From Actinomycetes bacterium (GTDB lineage Bacteria > Actinomycetota > Actinomycetes > Jiangellales > Jiangellaceae): a DNA stretch of 36,390 nt. The notes beneath the pieces are model-generated. The model was not told the DNA's origin, searched no databases, and saw only the letters and a program-made list of their open reading frames with translations. How positions within the stretch are numbered: the stretch's first letter is position 1; the number at the start of each line of letters is the position of its first letter. The position numbers and the translations under genes are program-made. Shown one piece after another: positions 1 to 8,343 of the stretch. The stretch spans positions 1 to 36,390 of the forward strand of contig JAJYTA010000025.1 of NCBI GenBank assembly GCA_021793295.1, given 5' to 3'.

Positions 1-1744
1 ATCCCAGCGCAGCGGTTCCAGCCAACTTCTTCGCGCCCTTGATCGCGCCCGCCCGGACCATGGCACCACCGGTGGCCTTGGCCGCGCCACCGGAACGACC
101 GCGGCTGCCCGCAGACATCACCACGCTGCCGGGTCCGCTGAAGCCGCCCTCACGCCGACGTCGCATCATGCTGTGTAGGTGGCGGCCACCGGTTATGTCG
201 CGTTGTACGTCCATGGCGGTGTGGAATCGGCCCATGCCGGCCATCAAGCCTCCGCTGTTCGCGGCCTTACCGAACCCTCCGCCGCCGCCTCCGCCTGGCG
301 TCATCTTCGACATGGCTTCGGCCATCTTTTCGTTCGACTGTGAGACGGCCTTGCGGCCTCGCCAGAAGATGATCAAACCGATGACCAGCAGGACGTCGAC
401 AAGCATGAACGTGCCGATGCGTTCACCGAACGAGTTGCCAGCCTGATCGCCGAAGATGTACTGGATGATCACCATGAACGTGCCGAGAAAGATGATGGCG
501 AACACGAGCGTCAGTAGGGCGGTCGCCGCCGAGCCGATCGTCACCCAGAGAGAACGACGCGCGCCCATTGGAAGGATCGCTACGAGCAAGGCCAGCAGAA
601 CCTTGAAACACTGGACGATCGCGTTGACGCCAGCCAGGACGACGGCACCCGCGATGACCAAGACCACGAGTCCGAGGAAGCCCACGGTCGGTCCGAGGAA
701 CCACTGAGTGAGAACCCCCTGCAGATTGGCCTGATTCTCGAACTTGTCCTCGTCGCCATAGACACAAGCGCCCGGCACCTTCCATCCCTCGTCGAGGTAT
801 CGAGCGTCCTCGCCGACAGCTTCGGCAGCCCGTTCGCCGTACGGCCCCGGCACGCGCTCCCGGATCTCCTGCGCAAGTTCTTCACCGCGCCCGTTCTCGC
901 CATCCCCATAACGGGAGACGTATGCCAGCACGAGCGCATAGGCATCCTGGCAGTCGTGGTAGCGCGGGTGGTCTTTCGCGACCGGCTCACCGTTGTCATT
1001 GCGAGGAACGAGGATCTCTCCGAAGTTGACCAGCTGCACTGGATACCAGATGAACGAGGTGACGATGCTCTCGCCGGGTGTCATCGGATCAAACTCCGGC
1101 TGGCTCTCGTCGGCTTCGTTTTCGCTCTCGACCCTCGAGTCGAGTTGGCCGACAATGTCGGTCCCGAAGTCACGGGACTCGTAGATGAGGCCGCCTCCGT
1201 CGTCGCCGCCGAGCATCACGTCCAACGGGGAGTACGCCGCCAGCGGCGTGGTGTCCGTGTCGGTCGCGCCGATCGATGCGATGGCGTAGTTGGTGATGAT
1301 CAGAGCGAGAAACAACTCCGCGATCCCCTGTGCCCAACGCCCCCGGGCCATCCAGATGACACAGATGAACGCGGTTATCACCAGCATCGTCGCGTACAAG
1401 TTGTAGTTGCGGAGAATCTCCTGTAGAACGTCTTGGATCGCATCGAACGGCGCCCGGATGGCGTTCAGCCAGCCAAGCCCCATCGCAAAATTGGCGAACC
1501 AGGAGACTATCCACACACAGGCCGTGTAGATCGACCACATCATCTCCATGATGAATCGGAAGAAGACGGAGTCGAGTTCGGTCAGGCCACCTCCGGGCAG
1601 CGCCAGCTGAATGTCGGAGATGGAAATGCGGACGTCCCCGCCCCCGGGAATGGAGCGAGTGTATTTGACGCTGTCGAAATCCGTGCTGGTCAACACGGCG
1701 GACGTCCGATAGCCCGCCGCGTGAACCAAGCCGGAGACGCTCAT
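1..1744 (-). CDS. VirB6/TrbL-like polytopic membrane protein of a T4SS (partial, C-terminus off the window)
   Basis: An open frame runs without a stop from the ATG at 1744 to the left edge (at least 581 residues). The ATG overlaps the stop of the upstream VirB4-like gene in a TGATG junction, so the two are translationally coupled. After about 65 polar residues come three hydrophobic segments (about 66-95, 115-135, 143-160). A long polar domain of about 180 residues with at least two cysteines follows, then four more hydrophobic stretches (about 350-475) and a basic tail with a Gly-rich run (residues near 490). Multi-span topology, a big loop and position directly after a VirB4-type ATPase are what is known for VirB6/TrbL-type inner-membrane channel proteins; the assignment is inferred from these, not from a sequence signature. 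The large polar loop probably faces outside. Confidence 0.7.
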   Translation of the reverse strand, partial: MSVSGLVHAAGYRTSAVLTSTDFDSVKYTRSIPGGGDVRISISDIQLALPGGGLTELDSVFFRFIMEMMWSIYTACVWIVSWFANFAMGLGWLNAIRAPFDAIQDVLQEILRNYNLYATMLVITAFICVIWMARGRWAQGIAELFLALIITNYAIASIGATDTDTTPLAAYSPLDVMLGGDDGGGLIYESRDFGTDIVGQLDSRVESENEADESQPEFDPMTPGESIVTSFIWYPVQLVNFGEILVPRNDNGEPVAKDHPRYHDCQDAYALVLAYVSRYGDGENGRGEELAQEIRERVPGPYGERAAEAVGEDARYLDEGWKVPGACVYGDEDKFENQANLQGVLTQWFLGPTVGFLGLVVLVIAGAVVLAGVNAIVQCFKVLLALLVAILPMGARRSLWVTIGSAATALLTLVFAIIFLGTFMVIIQYIFGDQAGNSFGERIGTFMLVDVLLVIGLIIFWRGRKAVSQSNEKMAEAMSKMTPGGGGGGGFGKAANSGGLMAGMGRFHTAMDVQRDITGGRHLHSMMRRRREGGFSGPGSVVMSAGSRGRSGGAAKATGGAMVRAGAIKGAKKLAGTAALG

Positions 1745-4335
1745 GGCCGGGCCGCCTCCTCCATCGCCCCCGTGAGCTGGGTCGGTGCCGGCTGCTCCAA
1801 CTGTGGTCGACGTCGGTTAGCCGACGCGGTGATCGCGACCTCGGGCGGTGAGGTCTTCATCGCCTCGAAACGCTCGGGCCGTGACGGCGGCATGATCTTG
1901 ACGCGAGCGACGTTGCCCAGCGCATCACGCATCAACGCTTCACCGCGGCGCATGTCGGGCACGCCGTCAGCGCCGACCGGGCTCGTGTGCTCGGTGATGA
2001 GCGACACGAGCGACTCGTCCTCGGGGTCGAGGTCGAGCCAGCGCAAGCCGCGCTTGGCCAGCGTCTTGTCGCGGTGGCGCATGAGGATTCGGGTGGGGAT
2101 GAGTCCGCGCAGCGTCGCGTCGCCGAAATCGGCTTCAGGGTCGTGGCTGCCCAGAGCGACGGCGGCTTGGTGCTTACGGCCGTCCCGGACGAACACGGTG
2201 ATCTCGCGTTCTCCTTCGGGACTGGCGGTGACGTGGTGCGCCTCGTCCACGATGAACAGCGCCAGCTCCGAGCGGTTGTGGAAGCAGATCTGGCGTCCCA
2301 TGCTGGCCATCAGCGCGTACATCGCGCGGCCGAAGATCTTTTCGAGCTTGAGCTGCTCGAACAGGTGCGCGTGCTGGATCTCGTCGCGGTCGGGCAGCTC
2401 GAGCGTCCGCGTCCAGAACACGATGGCGCGGTCGTCGAGCTCCAGCGGAGGCAGCGACGAGTCGAAGATGACTCGGCCGAAGTCCTTTCGAGCGAAGACG
2501 TTCATCAGCCGGCCCAGCTCGTAGGCCCCGTCGAGCGTGCAACTCTCCATCAAGTGAGCGGTCAAGCTGCCGAGCCCGCGAATACCGTGCCGGCTCAAGT
2601 AGCTGACCTCGAGGACGTCGGAGAGCAGCACTCCACGATCGGACGTGGGCGAGACGTTCAGCAGCGGCGTCAGGAACGACTGCGCCACCCGCGACCCGGT
2701 CTGCCGATCGAACACCCGCAGCGGATCCATGCTCATGGTGGGTTCGGCGACTGACACGACGGTGGGGCTGGTGAGCGCTTGAGCCATGGTGACCCACTCG
2801 CCGGACTCGGTGCGGTCGAGCGCAACGAACCGCCCGCCTCGGTCGAGGGTGTCGGCGGCGATCTTCTTCAGCGCGACCGACTTCCCGGCGCCGAGCTCGC
2901 CGGCGATGGCCAGTGACCCGGACACGTCGAGGCGACTGGTCGCACCGGCCGGGTCATGGTGCACGGCACCGACCTGACCGGTCGAGATGTTGAGCGCGAG
3001 CAGGCTACCCCGGTTGTCGCCGACATCACAGGTCACGACGGGTACGGAAGCAGAGAACGAATGCGACGTGGTGATCTGGGCGAACTCGCGCACCGACTTC
3101 GACAGCGGCGCGCCGGGCAACATCGCCCACCACAGATCTTCCTGATTGCCCAGCGGATGCGTGAGCTTGAAGCCCGACGCCCCGTAGAAGGACTGCAGCT
3201 CCTTGGCCTGCTCCATGACCTCGTCACCGCTGTGCCCGGCCACACAGAAGATCGCCGTCGCCTCGACCTCGACCTCGAGGTCGTCGGACGACAGCAGAGC
3301 CTCGTACTCGGCGAGGTCGCGGGCTGAGCGCTCGATGGCGTGCATGCCTGTGCTCAGTTGGCCTTCCTGCTGTAGGAACTGGTCGTTCAGGTTCGCCACC
3401 GCTCGTCGGTTACGCGCCATGACCTCTTCGCGCGAGCGGGTGTGCAGGCGCACCGCCCAGTCGACGTCGAGCCCGGCGTCGTCGACGCGGCCCAGGTACT
3501 CGCCTCCGGGAAAGATCATTCCGTCGGCTGGGGTGTCGGCCAGCGCCAGCATGCTCTGGTACGACGCTGCGTCGGGGTGATCCGGCTGGGTGATCTTGAG
3601 GTACTTCCTGCGCAGTGGGTTCCACGACTTGAGTTGGCGACGGTCCAACTCGGCCTGAGCGCCTTCATCGATGACCGCGTCGGGCCACAGCACGCCGTGC
3701 CGTGGCGTCAAGGCCGGCTCCCGGTCCACACGGGGCTCGGGCAGGTCCATGTCGGCGTACAGTCCGCGCTGCAGCGCGTGCTGGTAGAGCCAGACCAGCT
3801 GCGCGACCGTCGCGGGCTGCGGCCGGAAGACACCCGGGATGCCCGATTCCACCTTGCGCGCCTGCTCGGCACGGATCTTCAGTTCCGCGGGCGGTACGCC
3901 ACCACGAGGTAGAGCGAGCTGGTCGCGGAAATCGTCGACCGCTGCCCGGACCGAGGCGCTCATGCCGCCGAACTTGCCGCCGTTGCGCAACGGGACGCTG
4001 AGCCAGAACGTCCGCTGCCCGAGCGAGAGCTCGTCCAGGGTTTCCAGCGTGGCCTCGCATTCCGCGGCCCACTCGGGGCAGTGTTCCAGTGGAACGTCCT
4101 GGATCATTCGCTCGACGATGGCCGCCGGATCCAGGGCCGCGCAGGTGCCCAGCAGCAACGCCTCACCCGGCAGCGACCTCAGCAGAGCCTGGTGGGCCGC
4201 GCGCACAGCGTGCTTGTCCTTGTCCGGGCGGAAGCCGTACGGCAGCGCGTTCAGGCGCCAGGTCGCCCACACTGTGCCGCCGCGTGCCCACATCATGTGA
4301 CCGGCCATCGCCCGGGCCGGGCTCCGCATCGCCAT
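1741..4335 (-). CDS. VirB4/TraC-type conjugation ATPase
   Basis: A protein of 864 residues with a Walker A motif GELGAGKS near residue 477 and a Walker B-like LALFIVDEAHH near residue 690. These lie in a C-terminal RecA-like domain preceded by a long N-terminal domain. This is the size and layout of VirB4/TraC/TrbE ATPases, which sit at the cytoplasmic face of the inner membrane and power substrate transfer or pilus assembly in type IV secretion. The start ATG overlaps the upstream stop (TGATG) and is preceded by AAAGGTGG. An internal Met pair near residues 14-15 is an alternative start but lacks such a site. It has no signal peptide or clear membrane segment. It is flanked by membrane proteins in a coupled operon, which fits a T4SS core. 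I am confident of the family and less so of the substrate (DNA or protein). Confidence 0.85.
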   Translation of the reverse strand: MAMRSPARAMAGHMMWARGGTVWATWRLNALPYGFRPDKDKHAVRAAHQALLRSLPGEALLLGTCAALDPAAIVERMIQDVPLEHCPEWAAECEATLETLDELSLGQRTFWLSVPLRNGGKFGGMSASVRAAVDDFRDQLALPRGGVPPAELKIRAEQARKVESGIPGVFRPQPATVAQLVWLYQHALQRGLYADMDLPEPRVDREPALTPRHGVLWPDAVIDEGAQAELDRRQLKSWNPLRRKYLKITQPDHPDAASYQSMLALADTPADGMIFPGGEYLGRVDDAGLDVDWAVRLHTRSREEVMARNRRAVANLNDQFLQQEGQLSTGMHAIERSARDLAEYEALLSSDDLEVEVEATAIFCVAGHSGDEVMEQAKELQSFYGASGFKLTHPLGNQEDLWWAMLPGAPLSKSVREFAQITTSHSFSASVPVVTCDVGDNRGSLLALNISTGQVGAVHHDPAGATSRLDVSGSLAIAGELGAGKSVALKKIAADTLDRGGRFVALDRTESGEWVTMAQALTSPTVVSVAEPTMSMDPLRVFDRQTGSRVAQSFLTPLLNVSPTSDRGVLLSDVLEVSYLSRHGIRGLGSLTAHLMESCTLDGAYELGRLMNVFARKDFGRVIFDSSLPPLELDDRAIVFWTRTLELPDRDEIQHAHLFEQLKLEKIFGRAMYALMASMGRQICFHNRSELALFIVDEAHHVTASPEGEREITVFVRDGRKHQAAVALGSHDPEADFGDATLRGLIPTRILMRHRDKTLAKRGLRWLDLDPEDESLVSLITEHTSPVGADGVPDMRRGEALMRDALGNVARVKIMPPSRPERFEAMKTSPPEVAITASANRRRPQLEQPAPTQLTGAMEEAARP

Positions 4336-4961
4336 CAGCGCACCACCTTTCGTCGTTCGTTGTCGTTCTGGTCGTCGACCAACGCCAACAGCGCCTGTAC
4401 GCCGCTGAGCGGCCCGGTCTGCTGCACCGGCGCCGGTTCCAGTTCGGGCTCGTCGCCGCGCTGCGCACCCCGCGATCGCTCCAGCAGTCGGCGGCGCAGC
4501 TGGTCGGACGCGCCGTCGAGTGCGAGCTCGGGGGCGGCCACCGCAGGGGTCCCCGGCGGATCACCGATGAGCACGACGACGCGATGAGTCAGCCGACGCG
4601 CTCGGCGCAGCCGGATCGGGCGACCCTGATAGCGCCCCGTCGACGGAGCTCCGATGGCCCGGAACAGCCCGATGAGTGCGTAGAACGGGTTCCGCCCGTT
4701 CATCGGGAGCCGGCCGATCAGGAACACCGCACCGAAAGCCGAGCCGAAAAGTAGGGCGAGGTTCCCGAAGAAGCCGAAGACACCCCACGTGTCGATGGAC
4801 ATGCCGCCGATGACGATGATCGTGATGGCGACGATCAGCTGCTGAACCGTGTACGGGCCACCCGGGATCTTGGTCCCGTCGGGCATGCGCCCCAGCAACT
4901 GCGGGAACTTGCGCGCCCGGGTGTAGTACTTGACGGTTTCGACGGACTCGTCGTCGGACAT
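4335..4961 (-). CDS. VirB3/PrgI-like small membrane protein
   Basis: A 208-residue protein. The first 45 residues are polar with the phrase KYYTRARKFPQLLGRMPDG. Two adjacent hydrophobic helices follow (about 44-62 and 64-83) and then a polar, Arg-rich C-terminal half. A short protein with a paired-helix hairpin immediately upstream of a VirB4-type ATPase matches the position and topology of VirB3/PrgI-family inner-membrane partners of VirB4. The start ATG has a strong GGGGAGGTGA ribosome binding site. Its stop overlaps the ATPase start. The function is inferred from topology and context; no family signature was recognised. The C-terminal half might contact the ATPase in the cytoplasm. Confidence 0.6.
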   Translation of the reverse strand: MSDDESVETVKYYTRARKFPQLLGRMPDGTKIPGGPYTVQQLIVAITIIVIGGMSIDTWGVFGFFGNLALLFGSAFGAVFLIGRLPMNGRNPFYALIGLFRAIGAPSTGRYQGRPIRLRRARRLTHRVVVLIGDPPGTPAVAAPELALDGASDQLRRRLLERSRGAQRGDEPELEPAPVQQTGPLSGVQALLALVDDQNDNERRKVVR

Positions 4962-5016
4962 CGTGGCTCACCTCCCCTCGTCGACGTTTCGGCAGATCCG
5001 GACCGGGTGAGGGGTG

Positions 5017-5352
5017 TTACGTGAGGGGCGCGGCTGGCGAGTCGACGTACTCCACGACCGGCGCCGAGCCCGGCAGGTCTTCACCGACGGTGTCGCGCAG
5101 CGCGGTCACGTTGTAGACGATCCAGATGAAGACCCCTGCGGCCAACGCCGACACCACGATGGTTCCGACCGCGAACTTCGAGGTCACTGCTTTGAAGACC
5201 ACGAAGAGCACAGCGACGGTGATGGCGACGACCCGGAGGACTTCGCGGAGGTCACTGGCGGTGCTCGACGTCCAGTCCAGTACTCCGGCCTGGATGGTGG
5301 TAGCTGTCGCCAGGTCCGGCGCTGCTGTCGCGAGGCTGGTGACGAGGCTCAT
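5017..5352 (-). CDS. Small two-helix membrane protein (VirB2/TrbC-like candidate)
   Basis: A 111-residue protein begins at the ATG at 5352, which has AAGGAGAG at the right distance; a longer frame from 5445 would overlap the upstream gene and has no such site. The first 40 residues are mildly hydrophobic and Ala/Thr-rich. Two closely spaced hydrophobic helices follow (about 45-62 and 68-88), then an acidic, Pro-rich tail. Small two-helix proteins in T4SS operons are often VirB2/TrbC-type pilins or channel subunits, and the position between TcpC-like and VirB3-like genes agrees. No cleavable signal peptide is evident, so a structural membrane subunit rather than a processed pilin is also possible. 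Confidence 0.6.
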   Translation of the reverse strand: MSLVTSLATAAPDLATATTIQAGVLDWTSSTASDLREVLRVVAITVAVLFVVFKAVTSKFAVGTIVVSALAAGVFIWIVYNVTALRDTVGEDLPGSAPVVEYVDSPAAPLT

Positions 5353-5389
5353 GGCTCTCTCCTTGATGAGCGGGCGGGCATGGGACGCC

Positions 5390-6616
5390 TTATGGCGAGC
5401 CCGTCGAGGACGTTTCCGGGTCGGCGGTGGCCGATCCGGTGTCACCGGTACCGGGCGATCCGGCCGGTGACGTGTTCTCCGCCGACGTCGACGGCGCGGC
5501 CGTGGTCGACGGGGAGTCGGGAGTCGGGACGGGAACTGGCTCGGCCAGAACCGGCGAGGTCATGAGTTCGGCGACCTCCCAGCGGCCTTGCCGTGCCTGC
5601 AGGACGAGGGCGTACTGGGCGCTGAGCTGCGCCTCGTTCGACCCGGACACGATGACGTCGACCTGGATGTCGACGCGCTCACCGTCGTCCGGCGACTCGC
5701 TCGGCATGGCATCCCCGGCCGCCGTGATCGCGGTCACCTCGATGGCGGCGTACGGGACCGGAGTGAGCGCGCGGAACGCCGTGCCGGGGCTGGTGTAGGC
5801 CTCGAGTTCGGCTTGATCGCCGTGCACGAGCATGGCGTTGAGGAAGTTCGTGACGCGGGCGTAGGCCGGATGATCAGTCGGTAGGTCCTCGTTGTAGACC
5901 ACGTCGAGCTGATCGACGGAGCTCGGGGCGGGAACCGGGGCGGGCAGCGCCTGAGCGATCATCTCGCCTTCGACGTACAGCACCGGCAACCGGAAGTACA
6001 GCCGGCCCGAGGTCACTCGGGAGACTTCCGCGTTCTCGTCGTCGCCGTCGGTGTCGTTTTCGGCGGCTCCGCTGCCGTCCGCGTCGGCCTTGGCCGGCTT
6101 CTTCTCCGGTTGGCCCTCGGTGGCCTCGACGCTCACCACGACCGACCACAGATCGTTGTCATCGCGGACGATCTCGGCGATCTCCGGACGACGAACCGAC
6201 CACGGGTACTCCGGGCGGGTCTGACTGATCCCGCCGAAGTACTGCCGCAATCCGTCGTCGTCATCGGCCGGCGTCTCCAGCCAGGCGACCACCGCGCGTT
6301 GCGCGAACTCACCGACGGCTGCGGCCTCGCCCATCCGCTCGCCGGGCCCGCCCTGGTGAATGACGGGGTCGCGGGCTGGGGTGAGCAGTTGCAGGCCCAG
6401 GGCCATCGGGCCGGCGATCAAGGCGGCCCACAGCAACCCGACGACCACTTTCGTCGTCATGTTCGCTCCGGCGGTCCACGAGTGCTGTTCCGAGGCCGGT
6501 CCGGTCTTCGTCTTCGGCCCAGATTCGCGCCCGGACGGGGTGCGACGCGACCGGCGCTCGTCACCGTCGGCGTGGTCGTCGTTCTTCGGCGGACCGAAGC
6601 CCCAATTGATCTTCAT
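5390..6616 (-). CDS. TcpC-like conjugal transfer protein
   Basis: A 408-residue bitopic protein. A charged cytoplasmic N-terminus of about 53 residues is followed by a single membrane helix (about 54-78). A large outside domain then contains two NTF2-like halves (about 95-225 and 245-365). The second half has the pattern of a conserved block on threonine-rich strands and a WEVAELMTSPV end typical of TcpC/VirB8-like folds. The last 45 residues are a Pro/Ser/Thr-rich low-complexity tail. TcpC proteins are VirB8-like scaffold components of conjugation systems in Gram-positive bacteria. An acidic Asp/Glu insert lies between the two halves (about 170-200). The ATG overlaps the stop of the gene at 6613-6939 by four bases (ATGA). 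The family call rests on topology, length and neighbours. Confidence 0.75.
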   Translation of the reverse strand: MKINWGFGPPKNDDHADGDERRSRRTPSGRESGPKTKTGPASEQHSWTAGANMTTKVVVGLLWAALIAGPMALGLQLLTPARDPVIHQGGPGERMGEAAAVGEFAQRAVVAWLETPADDDDGLRQYFGGISQTRPEYPWSVRRPEIAEIVRDDNDLWSVVVSVEATEGQPEKKPAKADADGSGAAENDTDGDDENAEVSRVTSGRLYFRLPVLYVEGEMIAQALPAPVPAPSSVDQLDVVYNEDLPTDHPAYARVTNFLNAMLVHGDQAELEAYTSPGTAFRALTPVPYAAIEVTAITAAGDAMPSESPDDGERVDIQVDVIVSGSNEAQLSAQYALVLQARQGRWEVAELMTSPVLAEPVPVPTPDSPSTTAAPSTSAENTSPAGSPGTGDTGSATADPETSSTGSP

Positions 6617-6939
6617 GGCTGCTGTTCCTCGAGACCGGTGTCGGTACGGCGTGGATCCAGCGGCGCGGTCACGTCAGCCGGAGCGATGTCCGTGCTCTGC
6701 GCCGCCTGCACCTCCGGCGGGTCCGACGGGTTCGGCCACCGCGAGAGGCGCACCAGACGTTCGAGGGCCTCCTGAGCGCGGTCGGCATGAGCACTCACCG
6801 CGTGCTGCAACCGGTCGGCCGCCTGACGGTCGAAGGGGTCGGCGACCAGATGGGCGATCTCGCGGTCGATGGCGCGCCTGGCGGCCAACACCGTCGCCGC
6901 GTCCATGAGGGAATCCCGGTTGCTGAAGTGCTCGGCCAT
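6613..6939 (-). CDS. Small soluble helical protein at the head of the T4SS operon
   Basis: A 108-residue protein starts at the ATG at 6939, which is preceded by GAGGAG; a longer frame to 7068 has no ribosome binding site. The first 75 residues are predicted mostly helical, with repeated Ala/Arg/Glu heptad-like spacing (AARRAIDREIAHLV). The C-terminal third is Pro/Asp-rich and looks disordered. It has no signal peptide or membrane segment. It is the first gene of the minus-strand T4SS operon and overlaps the TcpC-like gene by four bases, so it probably works with that machine. I do not recognise a family. A cytoplasmic accessory or regulator is a reasonable guess only. Confidence 0.6.
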   Translation of the reverse strand: MAEHFSNRDSLMDAATVLAARRAIDREIAHLVADPFDRQAADRLQHAVSAHADRAQEALERLVRLSRWPNPSDPPEVQAAQSTDIAPADVTAPLDPRRTDTGLEEQQP

Positions 6940-7020
6940 CTGGGCTCCTCGATCGGCTGGTCGGTCTGACCGAGTAGGTGCCACCGGAACGTGTCTTGTG
7001 ACGGCGAGCAACAAATCCTT

Positions 7021-7035
7021 CCGGGCTGAGCCCGG
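7021..7035. other. Short perfect hairpin in the divergent promoter region
   Basis: CCGGGC-TGA-GCCCGG forms a six-pair stem with a three-base loop. It lies in the 254-bp gap between the divergently transcribed T4SS operon (start 6939) and the sigma-like gene (start 7194). It would lie in the leader of the T4SS mRNA or act as an operator. There is no T-run, so it is not a classical terminator. Confidence 0.35.
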
Positions 7036-7056
7036 CCAGATCGGCGCGAATCCGCC

Positions 7057-7099
7057 CCGACCGGGCATGTTGGCGTCCCGTCGAGCCGACCGGGCAAGT
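7057..7099. repeat. Pair of 14-bp direct repeats between divergent operons
   Basis: CCGACCGGGCATGT at 7057-7070 recurs as CCGACCGGGCAAGT at 7086-7099, 13 of 14 bases identical and 29 bp apart. The pair lies in the shared regulatory gap of the T4SS operon and the sigma-like gene. It could be a tandem binding site for a regulator acting on one or both promoters. A third, weaker GCGGGCAAG copy lies further on, near 7126. Confidence 0.4.
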
Positions 7100-7193
7100 G
7101 CGACGACGCTGGTGAACGCGTTGCGGGCAAGACTTCCGGCAAGGCCGGACGACCAAGGTCGCAGGTATCGAATCCCGGACCGAGGAGCCAGCC

Positions 7194-8009
7194 ATGCCGA
7201 CCACGCTCAGTGACGGCGCCACCGCCGAAGCCCTACGCGACGCACCGCTCACGACGGGCGCGCGGCGACGTACGGACGCGAGTCTGGCGGGCCGGCTGAA
7301 TCACGAATGGGCTCGGCTACGCGCCGATACCGCGGCCGAGGCCACGGTGCGCCGGTGGGCACGCGAGCACGAAGCGCTGTCCGGGTGTCGCAGTCTCACC
7401 GACGTCGAGACACTGGTGCGCTCCTCGGACCGCGAACGCTGCAATCTGATCCTGCTGACGCTGGTCCGTCTGGCCCATGCCGGCGACGACCTGGCCGGAC
7501 GGACGGTCCTGCAACTGATGCTGGGCAAGGCGATCCGCATCGCCGCCTCACGCTGCGGGCTCGATACACAGCACAGCCTCGAGGAAGCCGCCATCAGCGC
7601 GCTGTGGACGGCGATCGCGACGTACCCCGTCGAGCGCCGTCCCACCAAGGTCGCGGCCAACCTGGCCATGGACACGCTGCGGGCGGTGACCGGCGAACTC
7701 GCCTATCACCGCAGTGAGACGATCCTGGGGCCTGAGACCTTCGAGGCCGTCGAAGCGCACCGGGACGACTCCGCGGACGTCGAACTGCTGCAGCTCCTCG
7801 TCTGGGCCGTCGAGCGCGGGACCGTGTCCGCAGCCGACGCCACGCTGATTCTCGACATCTACACGCCCGCGCCGGGCGAGGCAGGCGGAGCGGCGGCCGC
7901 TGAGCGGCACGGCCTGAGCTGGCCGGCGGCACGACAACGGTCGAGCCGGGCCGTGCGCAAGATCGTCCGAGCGGTCCGCGACGATTCGCCCCTGGCCCAA
8001 CCGGCCTGA
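7194..8009 (+). CDS. Sigma-factor-like DNA-binding protein
   Basis: A 271-residue soluble protein, ATG preceded by GAGGAG. The middle (about 85-170) reads like sigma-70 region 2: an alpha-helical stretch with LEEAAISALWTAIATYP, where sigma factors carry the DLxQEgxlaLwrAi motif, followed by helices with Arg. Residues about 195-262 look like a region-4 helix-turn-helix (RHGLSWPAARQRSSRAVRKI). The identity to known ECF factors is weak by eye, and conserved sigma-core residues such as the DxxQ pair are partly missing. It could therefore be a degenerate sigma factor or another helix-turn-helix regulator. It diverges from the T4SS operon and precedes the Tad operon, so a role as their local regulator is likely but inferred. 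Confidence 0.6.
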   Translation: MPTTLSDGATAEALRDAPLTTGARRRTDASLAGRLNHEWARLRADTAAEATVRRWAREHEALSGCRSLTDVETLVRSSDRERCNLILLTLVRLAHAGDDLAGRTVLQLMLGKAIRIAASRCGLDTQHSLEEAAISALWTAIATYPVERRPTKVAANLAMDTLRAVTGELAYHRSETILGPETFEAVEAHRDDSADVELLQLLVWAVERGTVSAADATLILDIYTPAPGEAGGAAAAERHGLSWPAARQRSSRAVRKIVRAVRDDSPLAQPA

Positions 8010-8080
8010 CGAACGGCTCCGACGCGGCGGGTCGCGGTCGTCGGTACGTACCTGACCGTACGCCTACCAAAAACTGACTC

Positions 8081-8188
8081 CATGCAGATCCCCATACAGA
8101 CTCCATACAGAGCCCATGCAGACTCCATACAGAGCCCATAAAACTGGGCTGCAGGCCGCATACATTCGACATACATAAGCCATGTATG
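8081..8188. repeat. Helically phased heptamer array (CATACAG-like, 11-bp spacing)
   Basis: Copies of CATRCAK begin at 8081, 8093, 8104, 8115, 8126, 8137 (CATAAAA), 8148 (GCTGCAG, degenerate), 8159 and 8170. An inverted copy ATGTATG lies at 8182-8188. Apart from one 12-bp step at the left end the starts are spaced exactly 11 bp, about one helical turn. The central part is also a 22-bp tandem repeat (8075-8096, 8097-8118, 8119-8140). All copies would lie on one face of the DNA. This is the look of an operator array or iteron/centromere-like site for a cooperatively binding protein. The adjacent RHH-like gene is the obvious candidate binder, by inference. Confidence 0.8.
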
Positions 8189-8275
8189 CCCTAAATGTCC
8201 GGGAAGCGTTCGACACGCAGCCCAGCGATATTGGCCAAGGCTTAACAATTCGCACCCTATGCGGTTGTCTCTGCT

Positions 8276-8294
8276 GTCACATACTCTGTGTGAC
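8276..8294. promoter_or_regulatory. Inverted repeat GTCACA-N7-TGTGAC upstream of the RHH-like gene
   Basis: Perfect 6-bp arms separated by seven bases, ending 49 bp before the GTG start at 8344. The central bases include a -10-like CATACT, so a bound protein could block or guide transcription start. The same half-sites recur in the 10-bp arms at 13913-13956 in the pilus operon. Confidence 0.45.
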
Positions 8295-8343
8295 GAGACC
8301 ACCCCCGGAACCGGTCTCGACGTGCACGAGGAGGGCGGCCTTC

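Larger units (their letters stand above)
8010..8343. other. Regulatory gap before the RHH-like gene
   Basis: This 334-bp gene-free stretch is clearly richer in A/T than its surroundings. It holds the phased heptamer array (8081-8188) and the GTCACA/TGTGAC inverted repeat (8276-8294). A short palindromic GTACGTAC lies near 8045. No convincing -35/-10 pair at normal spacing was found, and no small gene is supported. Open frames read across the array on either strand are repeat-driven artefacts. Confidence 0.6.

Noticed and set aside
8075-8140. CRISPR array
   Set aside because: The repeats are 11 and 22 bp long with no unique spacers of CRISPR length and no cas genes nearby.
7594-8302. Minus-strand coding regions through the repeat array
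   Set aside because: The apparent peptides are made of repeated Met/Glu/Ser/Trp produced by the DNA repeat and overlap the sigma-like gene.
8182-8343. N-terminal extension of the RHH-like protein from an ATG at 8182
   Set aside because: That ATG is part of the inverted heptamer, has no ribosome binding site, and the Cys-rich extension does not fit the protein; the GTG at 8344 has GAGGAGGG upstream.
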